A DNA stretch of 64,000 bases from SZUA-36 sp963749115. Its GTDB lineage: Bacteria; Pseudomonadota; Gammaproteobacteria; Xanthomonadales; SZUA-36. The stretch is from NCBI GenBank assembly GCA_963749115.1, contig CAVVLP010000010.1, positions 124,001-188,000 on the forward strand, in the 5' to 3' direction. A model generated the notes under the pieces. It did not search any database and was not told the origin of the DNA. It saw only the letters and a program-made list of their open reading frames with translations. Below are positions 58,189 through 64,000 of the stretch, one piece after another. Each line of letters starts with the position of its first letter. Position 1 is the stretch's first letter. The position numbers and the translations under genes were made by a program.

Positions 58189-60027
58189 TTGAGCTTTTTT
58201 GAAGAACTCAAACGGCGTAACGTTTTCCGGGTCGGGGTTGCCTATGCGATTTCCGCCTGGGTGTTGCTTCAATTTGTAGACCTCGTGCTGGAAAACATCC
58301 AGGCGCCTGACTGGATCATGAAAGTTTTTATGTTGGGGCTGGCCATTGGTTTTCCGTTGGCGATTTTCTTTGCCTGGGCGTTCGAGATGACACCGGATGG
58401 TGTTAAACGTGAGAAGGATGTGGATCGCAGTCAATCCGTCACCTCCACGACCAGCCGAAAGCTGGACCGGGGTATCATACTGGTACTGATACTGGCGGTT
58501 GCTTTCCTGTTGTACAAGCAGTTGGACACAAGGTCACCAACCAGCACCGTGACCGGACCGGCAACCAAGGTTGATTCTGTCGCCACTGAACCGGTGGCAA
58601 ACAGTCCTGTAACCATCGCCGTTCTGCCTTTCGTAAACATGAGCTCAGATCCTGAACAAGAGTATTTCTCCGATGGCATCACCGAGGAAATACTCAATCG
58701 CCTGGCGAAAATCCGGCAATTGCAGGTCGCAGCACGCACATCGGTGTTTTCTTTCAAGGGTCAAAACCAGGACATCCGCGAGATTGGAGAGTTATTGGGC
58801 GTTGGCACTATACTCGAAGGCAGTGTGCGTCGTGATGGCGAACAGGTACGTATCACGGCCCAGTTAATCCGCACCAGTGACGGCTTCCATTTATGGTCGG
58901 AAACCTACGACCGCAAGCTTGAGAACATCTTTGCCATCCAGGACGATATTGCCAGCCAGATCGCAACTGCCCTGGAGATTTCATTGGGTATTAATACCAG
59001 TGGCGGTGCAAAACCGGTCGATCCGAAGGTTTACGATCTGTTTTTGCGGGCACGTGCCTTGCACCGCAACCGGGGCGAAGGCTTGCTCGAAGCCGTGAAC
59101 TTATTCAGGCAGGCCCTGGAAATCGACCCGGATTACGCCCCGGCATGGGCGGGATTGGCGCATAGTTACAGTGTCATAACGTTTTATATTTCGCCGCAGG
59201 AACTGGCCAACATCGGCGACCCGTTTGAATTAAGCCGGGCTGCAACCCAACAGGCATTGAGTCTCGATGGCGAATTGGCTACGGCCTTGCACGCAATGGC
59301 CAATAATCTATTGGATGAGCTCGAATGGGCCCAGGCCCAGGACTACTATGAACGGGCGCTGCTGCTTGACCCTGACTCGACCGACATCATGGAGGACTAC
59401 GGAAATATGCTGTTGTACTCCCTGCAAGTGGATAAGGCACTTAAGGTCAGGGACCGAATGATCGACCTGGATCCGTTTGTTCCCCTTTTCCAGCAGGTCT
59501 CCGCTGATATGTACGACACCGCAGGTGATTATGAAAAACGGGATGAGTCCATCAGAACACTGGTGTCTCTTGATCCGGAAATAGTGTTTTCAATTACCTG
59601 GACCTTGCAACGCTTATTTGAAAACCGTCAGTTTGAAGAAATGCGCCGTTATGTCGATGAAGTGGATTTGAAACACTGGACAACAGCGGATGCCATGCAC
59701 AGGGCAATTGAATGGTTACGCAACCCTCAGCAGGATCCGGGTGATGAAACCTTCAAGACCTTGTTGTGGGTCCCGACATTGGCGATGCTGGCGAATCGAC
59801 CGGATATATTCTTCGATCTGGTTTCGGATACAAGAGACACAACAAGGTATACCTATGCGACGGAAATCTATAACCCCGGTTTACCTGCAGATGAAACACG
59901 GGTAGTACGGGAACTTCCGCAAACCAAGGCGTTTTTGAAGGATGTACGACTGCCCGAATACTGGCGCAAGGTCGGCTGGCCCGACATATGCAGCCCCATC
60001 GGCGAGGATGATTTCGAATGTCACTAA
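58189..60027 (+). CDS. T17: 3TM-TolB-like-TPR protein, tail A, TTG start
   Basis: The TTG at 58189 has GGGAGG upstream and places the conserved start correctly; 612 residues, intact. The anchor (ISAWVLLQFVDLVLENIQAPDWIMKVFML) is nearly identical to T19. The TolB-like domain (about residues 143-275) has PEQEYFSDGITEEILNRLAK, ARTSVFSFKGQNQDIREIGEL and a distinct EGSVRRDGEQVRITAQL. TPRs include LFRQALEIDPDYAPAWAGLAHSY and YYERALLLDPDSTDIMEDY. The end is EYWRKVGWPDICSPIGEDDF plus C-H, tail A. There is no palindrome in the linker. Confidence 0.88.
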   Translation: MSFFEELKRRNVFRVGVAYAISAWVLLQFVDLVLENIQAPDWIMKVFMLGLAIGFPLAIFFAWAFEMTPDGVKREKDVDRSQSVTSTTSRKLDRGIILVLILAVAFLLYKQLDTRSPTSTVTGPATKVDSVATEPVANSPVTIAVLPFVNMSSDPEQEYFSDGITEEILNRLAKIRQLQVAARTSVFSFKGQNQDIREIGELLGVGTILEGSVRRDGEQVRITAQLIRTSDGFHLWSETYDRKLENIFAIQDDIASQIATALEISLGINTSGGAKPVDPKVYDLFLRARALHRNRGEGLLEAVNLFRQALEIDPDYAPAWAGLAHSYSVITFYISPQELANIGDPFELSRAATQQALSLDGELATALHAMANNLLDELEWAQAQDYYERALLLDPDSTDIMEDYGNMLLYSLQVDKALKVRDRMIDLDPFVPLFQQVSADMYDTAGDYEKRDESIRTLVSLDPEIVFSITWTLQRLFENRQFEEMRRYVDEVDLKHWTTADAMHRAIEWLRNPQQDPGDETFKTLLWVPTLAMLANRPDIFFDLVSDTRDTTRYTYATEIYNPGLPADETRVVRELPQTKAFLKDVRLPEYWRKVGWPDICSPIGEDDFECH

Positions 60028-60060
60028 TGCCAACACAAAACCCACCTCGAGGGGGCACCC

Positions 60061-61887
60061 TTGAGCTTTTTTGACGAGCTAAAACGCCGTAATGTATTCC
60101 GGGTCGCCATCGGTTACATCATCACGGCCTGGTTATTGCTGCAGGTGGTTGACCTTGTGCTGGAAAACATCAACGCGCCGGACTGGGTAATGCAGGTCTT
60201 CATGCTGGCGCTTGCCATCGGTTTCCCGCTGGCGATTTTCTTTGCCTGGGCGTTCGAGATGACACCGGAAGGTGTTAAACGCGAGTCCGAAGTGGACCGT
60301 TCGAAATCCATCGCTCCCCGAACCGGTCGAAAAATGGATCGTCATATCATGATCGCGATGGCCCTGGCACTGGTTTATTTTGCCTGGGACAAGTTTTCCG
60401 GTCCAGACGTGCAGCCAGGTTCCATTGCCACCGATATCGAACAGTCCACTGAAGTTGCAATAACTGAACAACAGCAACCAAAGTCTACTCCTGTGATGCA
60501 GCAAGCTGTCAACTCCGATGAAAAATCTGTCGCCGTCTTGCCATTCATCAATATGAGTGACGATGCGGAGAACGAGTATTTCTCCGATGGTATATCTGAG
60601 GAACTTCTCAACGTGCTGGTACGGGTAAAAGGTCTACGCGTGCCGTCACGCACGTCATCGTTTACCTTCAAGGGCAGCACAAAGAAACTGGCGGAAATCG
60701 GCGCCGAACTGCAGGTCGATCACATCCTGGAAGGCTCTGTGCGCAAAGCCGGCGACCGTATCCGCGTCACCGCGCAGTTGGTCGATGTGAATACCGATAC
60801 CCATCTCTGGTCAGAGACCTATACACGGCAACTGGATGACATCTTCGCGGTGCAGGATGAAATCGCCCAGGCCATTGTCAGTGCGCTCAAGGTTACATTG
60901 AACAGTGGTGAACAGACACCGATCCAGACACGCTCGACCGACAGTATCGAGGCCTACAACAAGTACCTGCTCGGCCGGCACTTATGGAATCAGCGTGGAC
61001 GTAAATCTTTAATTGCTGCAACCAAACCACTGAAAGAAGCGGTAGCTATAGATGCCAATTACGGTCAGGCCTGGGCAGCCCTGGCAGATGCCTATGTGCT
61101 GATACCGGAGTACGGTGCAGGTACAGCTGATCAATACATACCGCTGGCCCACGAAGCCATTGAAAGAGCGCTGGCTATCAACCCGGAATCCGCCCAGGCC
61201 TTAACCACCTCTGCCTATATTAAATTCATGTATGACTATAATTTTGAGGGTGCTCATGCTGACATTGAAAAATCCATTCAGATCGACCCGGGATATGCCA
61301 CTGCACACCAATGGTACGGTGAGTTATTGGCCGTAGAACGTAAGTTCGATGCAGCGATTGATCAACTCAGGCTGGCCCGAATTGCAGATCCACTGTCGGT
61401 GATCGTGCCTCATGTTATGGGTTGGATTTTAATTTTCTCCGATCGCACGGATGAGGCTTATAGCTATTATGAGCAAACCCTGGAGCTTGACCCGCACTTC
61501 ATTCCCGCCATCGGTAACTTGAGGATACTCAACATGGTGACCGGCCGGTATGACGAGGCCCGCGCCCGTTGCCTGCAATTCGCGACTGCCACGGGAAGTG
61601 ATCCAACGACTATGCTGGCCATAGTCGATGCGCTTGAAAACCCGGAACTGACTGGCAACGCGCTAAGCCTCATGGAGCAGGATTCTGCCATGCCCGACGG
61701 CGCGCTCGGCAAAGCCTCATTCCTGATGATGTTGAACGAGCCGGAACTGGCACTGGACAATCTTGAAAAAGGGTTAGCGCAGAGCGATGGCTATATGGTT
61801 CACATGAATCGTATGGATATTTACGACCCCTTGCGTGAAAACCCGCGTTTCCAGGCATTGCTTAAAAAAATGAATTTGTGGCCATGA
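60061..61887 (+). CDS. T18: 3TM-TolB-like-TPR protein, TTG start
   Basis: The gene is intact at 608 residues from the TTG at 60061, which follows GGGGGCACCC, almost the same leader as T16. The anchor (IITAWLLLQVVDLVLENINAPDW, KRESEVDRSKSIAP) also matches T16. The TolB-like body instead resembles T6 and T7: DAENEYFSDGISEELLNVLVRV, SRTSSFTFKGSTKKLAEIGAEL and VDHILEGSVRKAGDRIRVTAQL. Repeats include AIERALAINPESAQALTTSAY and EKSIQIDPGYATAHQWYGEL. It ends PLRENPRFQALLKKMNLWP without tail cysteines. It is therefore a recombinant of two lineages. The stop overlaps the T19 ATG. Confidence 0.9.
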   Translation: MSFFDELKRRNVFRVAIGYIITAWLLLQVVDLVLENINAPDWVMQVFMLALAIGFPLAIFFAWAFEMTPEGVKRESEVDRSKSIAPRTGRKMDRHIMIAMALALVYFAWDKFSGPDVQPGSIATDIEQSTEVAITEQQQPKSTPVMQQAVNSDEKSVAVLPFINMSDDAENEYFSDGISEELLNVLVRVKGLRVPSRTSSFTFKGSTKKLAEIGAELQVDHILEGSVRKAGDRIRVTAQLVDVNTDTHLWSETYTRQLDDIFAVQDEIAQAIVSALKVTLNSGEQTPIQTRSTDSIEAYNKYLLGRHLWNQRGRKSLIAATKPLKEAVAIDANYGQAWAALADAYVLIPEYGAGTADQYIPLAHEAIERALAINPESAQALTTSAYIKFMYDYNFEGAHADIEKSIQIDPGYATAHQWYGELLAVERKFDAAIDQLRLARIADPLSVIVPHVMGWILIFSDRTDEAYSYYEQTLELDPHFIPAIGNLRILNMVTGRYDEARARCLQFATATGSDPTTMLAIVDALENPELTGNALSLMEQDSAMPDGALGKASFLMMLNEPELALDNLEKGLAQSDGYMVHMNRMDIYDPLRENPRFQALLKKMNLWP

Positions 61888-63725
61888 GTTTTATTGAAGA
61901 ACTAAAAAGAAGAAACGTCTTCCGGGTTGGGATTGCCTACGCAGTATCCGCCTGGGTGTTGCTGCAGTTTGTAGATATTGTGCTGGAAAACATCCAGGCA
62001 CCCGACTGGATAATGAAAGTTTTCATGTTGGCACTGGCCATTGGTTTTCCGCTGGCGATTTTCTTTGCCTGGGCGTTTGAGATGACACCCGAAGGTATCA
62101 AGAAAGAGAAAGACGTTGACCGCTCACAATCCATAACCCCGACAACCGGGCGCAAGCTGGATCGTTCGATCATCGTGATCTTGTTGATTGCAGTGATCTA
62201 TTTCGCCTGGGATAACTTCAGCCCGGCACCTACCGGTTCAAACGATAGCTCTGAAAACACACAACAGGCGGCGACGGTCAAAAATGCGCCAAAATCCATC
62301 GCCGTGTTGCCTTTTGCTGATCTCAGCCAGGCCAAAGATCAGGAATGGTTCGCCGATGGGTTGGCCGAGGAAATCCTCAATGCCCTGGCCAAGACACCCG
62401 ACTTACTGGTGTCTTCCCGGACGTCGTCATTCCGTTATAAAGGCAGCACGCTTGACCTGCCGGATATCGCCAATGAACTGGGTGTGGAACATATCCTGGA
62501 AGGCTCGGTACGTAGTTCGGGCGATCGCCTAAGGGTGACAGCGCAGTTGATCCGGGCCAGTGATGGCTTTCATGTCTGGTCGGAAAACTATGACCGTGAT
62601 ACCGCCGATATGATTGAGATCCAGGAAGACCTGGCGTTCAATATTGCCAACGCCCTGGAAACCACGATGGACCCGGATGCATTGGCCGCGATGATCAACA
62701 CGGGTACGCGCTCTGTGGAGGCCTATGAAGCATATTTACGAGGTCTTTCCCTTGGGCAAAAAAGTAGGACCGCAACAGCACGTAGTGAACTGATCCTGGA
62801 GGCCTATGAAAAATTCGAGTTTGCACGATCTGTAGATCCGGATTTTGCAGCGGCACATGACCGGGCCGCTGGTTTTTGGCAATCGCAACTGACACCCATA
62901 GCATCAAGTTTTGGTCTGACTGGTCTGGAGCCGGATCAGATACTGCTTGAGTTCAATCAGAGAATTGACCTGGCAATTTCGAGTGCGCCTACCGACATTG
63001 ACAAGAATAGATACATGGCCACCAAAGCGCTGGTTGAACTGCGTCTGAATGAGGCCATCAGGCTTGCAAGTGAGTACCTGGAAGCTCGTCCAAATTCAGT
63101 AGGTGTAAGATTCGACCTTTACGATGCAGCTGGATTTACCTCTAATACCGATTTACGAAGGGAACAAGTGTCTAATTGGCGGGAGCTCGGCACTTCAAGT
63201 GTCCAATTTGCTTTTGCATATATGAACACTGCGTATACCGTTGTTGATCCCTCGCAGGCGGCAGATTTCGGTTTGGAGGCCCTGAAGCGCTGGCCAAACC
63301 ACAATAGACTGATGTACCAGACACACCGCACATTGATGTGGGCAGGCCGCATCCTCGAAGGCAAGGAAATCGCTGATCAGTACAGCCGTTTGTATCCGGA
63401 AGATGATCTGCTGGTGCGGGCTCGCCAGGCCTGTGCGGAAGGTCGACGCGCGGATGTCGAGGCAATCTACGCATCACTTGATCCGAATGATAACCCTCTT
63501 AGTGTACGCTGGCATATTTTGAAATTACTCGGTCACGAAAAACAGGCAACAGAGGTTTTACGCCCCTTTGCCCACCCCGGTGTTCCCTACATGTTGTCCA
63601 GCTACCTGCACTACAACACCTTTGACCCCACCCCGTTCCCGGAAGTCATGGCCGTATTGGAGCGTGAAGGTGTCGATCGTCCACCGGCAGTCGATATTCC
63701 CTTCAAGTGCCCACCCCCGGAGTAG
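61884..63725 (+). CDS. T19: 3TM-TolB-like-TPR protein
   Basis: The gene is intact at 613 residues, with the ATG in an ATGA overlap with T18. The anchor matches T17. The TolB-like domain (about residues 138-270) is divergent: FADLSQAKDQEWFADGLAEE, SSRTSSFRYKGSTLDLPDIA, EGSVRSSGDRLRVTAQL and an acidic DRDTADMIEIQEDLAF. The TPR region is weak and contains long helices (FEFARSVDPDFAAAHDRAAG). The end VDRPPAVDIPFKCPPPE is unlike the other tails. Immediately after its TAG the sequence continues in the same frame into another TolB-like domain. Confidence 0.88.
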   Translation: MSFIEELKRRNVFRVGIAYAVSAWVLLQFVDIVLENIQAPDWIMKVFMLALAIGFPLAIFFAWAFEMTPEGIKKEKDVDRSQSITPTTGRKLDRSIIVILLIAVIYFAWDNFSPAPTGSNDSSENTQQAATVKNAPKSIAVLPFADLSQAKDQEWFADGLAEEILNALAKTPDLLVSSRTSSFRYKGSTLDLPDIANELGVEHILEGSVRSSGDRLRVTAQLIRASDGFHVWSENYDRDTADMIEIQEDLAFNIANALETTMDPDALAAMINTGTRSVEAYEAYLRGLSLGQKSRTATARSELILEAYEKFEFARSVDPDFAAAHDRAAGFWQSQLTPIASSFGLTGLEPDQILLEFNQRIDLAISSAPTDIDKNRYMATKALVELRLNEAIRLASEYLEARPNSVGVRFDLYDAAGFTSNTDLRREQVSNWRELGTSSVQFAFAYMNTAYTVVDPSQAADFGLEALKRWPNHNRLMYQTHRTLMWAGRILEGKEIADQYSRLYPEDDLLVRARQACAEGRRADVEAIYASLDPNDNPLSVRWHILKLLGHEKQATEVLRPFAHPGVPYMLSSYLHYNTFDPTPFPEVMAVLEREGVDRPPAVDIPFKCPPPE

Positions 63726-64000
63726 ACTTCGATTGCCGTGCTGCCATTTGTAAACATGAGCACGGATGCCGAGAATGAATTTTTCTCCGATGGTATCGCC
63801 GAGGAAATCCTTAACGTGCTGGCCAGCATCCCGGACTTGAAGGTAGCCACACGCACCTCGGCCTTCGCCTACAAGGGCACCAATACCAATATCTCCCGTA
63901 TTGCCGAAGAACTGGGTGTAAAACATATCCTCGAAGGATCGGTACGCAAATCCGGTAACCAGGTGAGGGTAACTGCCCAGTTGCTCAAAGCGGATGACGG
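63726..64000 (+). pseudogene. T20: headless TolB-like domain in frame after T19 stop, cut by window edge
   Basis: Directly after the T19 TAG and in the same frame, the sequence reads T-S-I-A-V-L-P-F-V-N-M-S-T-D-A-E-N-E-F-F and on through ATRTSAFAYKGTNTNISRIAE, HILEGSVRKSGNQVRVTAQL to the window end. This is a normal TolB-like domain with no damage, but the three-helix anchor, linker and start codon that should precede it are missing. A deletion joining the T19 end to the middle of the next gene explains this. Whether TPRs follow cannot be seen. Expression would need stop readthrough or an internal start. Confidence 0.75.

Larger units (their letters stand above)
26387..64000 (+). repeat. tandem array of membrane-anchored TolB-like/TPR genes (T1-T19 plus relics)
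   Basis: At least 19 paralogues stand head to tail on one strand, with gaps from overlap to 161 bases. Shared plan: (1) cytoplasmic start S-F-F-x-E-L-K-R-R-N-V-F-R-V; (2) helices near residues 15-33 and 46-66; (3) a cytoplasmic loop with TPEG and D-V-D-R at residues 77-80, in register in all members; (4) helix three near 93-112; (5) a linker of about 30-50 residues; (6) a TolB-like domain of about 130 residues from S-I-A-V-L-P-F to A-I-Q-D-E-I; (7) TPR repeats; (8) a tail. Tail A ends in W-R-x-x-G-[FW]-P with two cysteines, tail B in P-E-W, tail C has C-G-A-P-F-D-L, and others have a plain TPR end. Anchor and TolB-like parts are conserved and the TPR parts diverge. Charge distribution predicts a periplasmic C-terminal region. 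No catalytic or DNA-binding domain is seen; the function is unknown. Confidence 0.95.

Noticed and set aside
26387..64000. Array proteins as adenylate cyclases or CadC-like transcription regulators
   Set aside because: The TolB-like/TPR part is shared with such proteins, but the N-terminus here has only about 14 cytoplasmic residues before the first helix; there is no cyclase or winged-helix domain.
26387..64000. The array as an assembly duplication artefact
   Set aside because: Members differ strongly in TPR sequence, length and tails; only the T10/T11 start is near-identical, so most copies are real paralogues.
1..64000. tRNA or rRNA genes
   Set aside because: No cloverleaf with a T-arm consensus or rRNA-like segment was noticed on either strand by eye; a dedicated scan would be needed for certainty.

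Overview
The window comes from a gammaproteobacterium of moderate GC content. This rests on the engB, cytochrome c4 and dsbA order, the trkA-trkH pair, the rimB/rimK cluster, and the uppP, glnA, ntrB, ntrC neighbourhood under a sigma-54 promoter. A marine or sediment lineage is plausible but cannot be fixed from sequence alone.

Bases 1-26,040 are core genome. In order they hold a DUF2782 protein cut by the window edge, an orphan TRAP small permease (DctQ), trmH, yajD, aroE, hemB, engB, cytochrome c4, dsbA, a degenerate NtrX-like response regulator with trkA and trkH, and a rimB-deacylase-rimK operon. These are followed by an unusual pyruvate kinase, an LpxL-type acyltransferase, dtd, ntrC-ntrB, a DUF4124 protein, glnA with a recognisable sigma-54 promoter and NtrC enhancer, uppP, a PQQ-type sugar dehydrogenase and a large M14 metallopeptidase. 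Several of these genes (trmH, yajD, hemB, dsbA, trkA) carry single-base frameshifts. Because that includes genes expected to be essential, sequencing error is the likelier cause.

Bases 26,041 to the window end are one head-to-tail array, all on the plus strand, of at least 19 paralogous genes (labelled T1-T19) plus relics, and it runs off the right edge. Each protein has an almost gapless N-terminal anchor of about 112 residues with three predicted membrane helices, a linker, a TolB-like (COG5616-type) domain of about 130 residues, and a variable C-terminal region of tetratricopeptide repeats ending in one of a few tail types. The positive-inside rule puts the TolB-like and TPR parts in the periplasm. 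Many genes overlap by one to four bases, so the array looks co-transcribed and translationally coupled.

The array shows how it evolves. It contains a truncated pseudogene (T4), an N-terminal relic before T1, a C-terminal relic fused behind T11, a headless TolB-like domain in frame behind the T19 stop, and a 203-bp tract nearly identical between T10 and T11 that suggests gene conversion. Six members carry a palindromic insertion of about 72-85 bp, with arms of about 20 bp, always in the linker between the third helix and the TolB-like domain and usually translated. The array and its in-frame palindromes are the most unusual content of the window.
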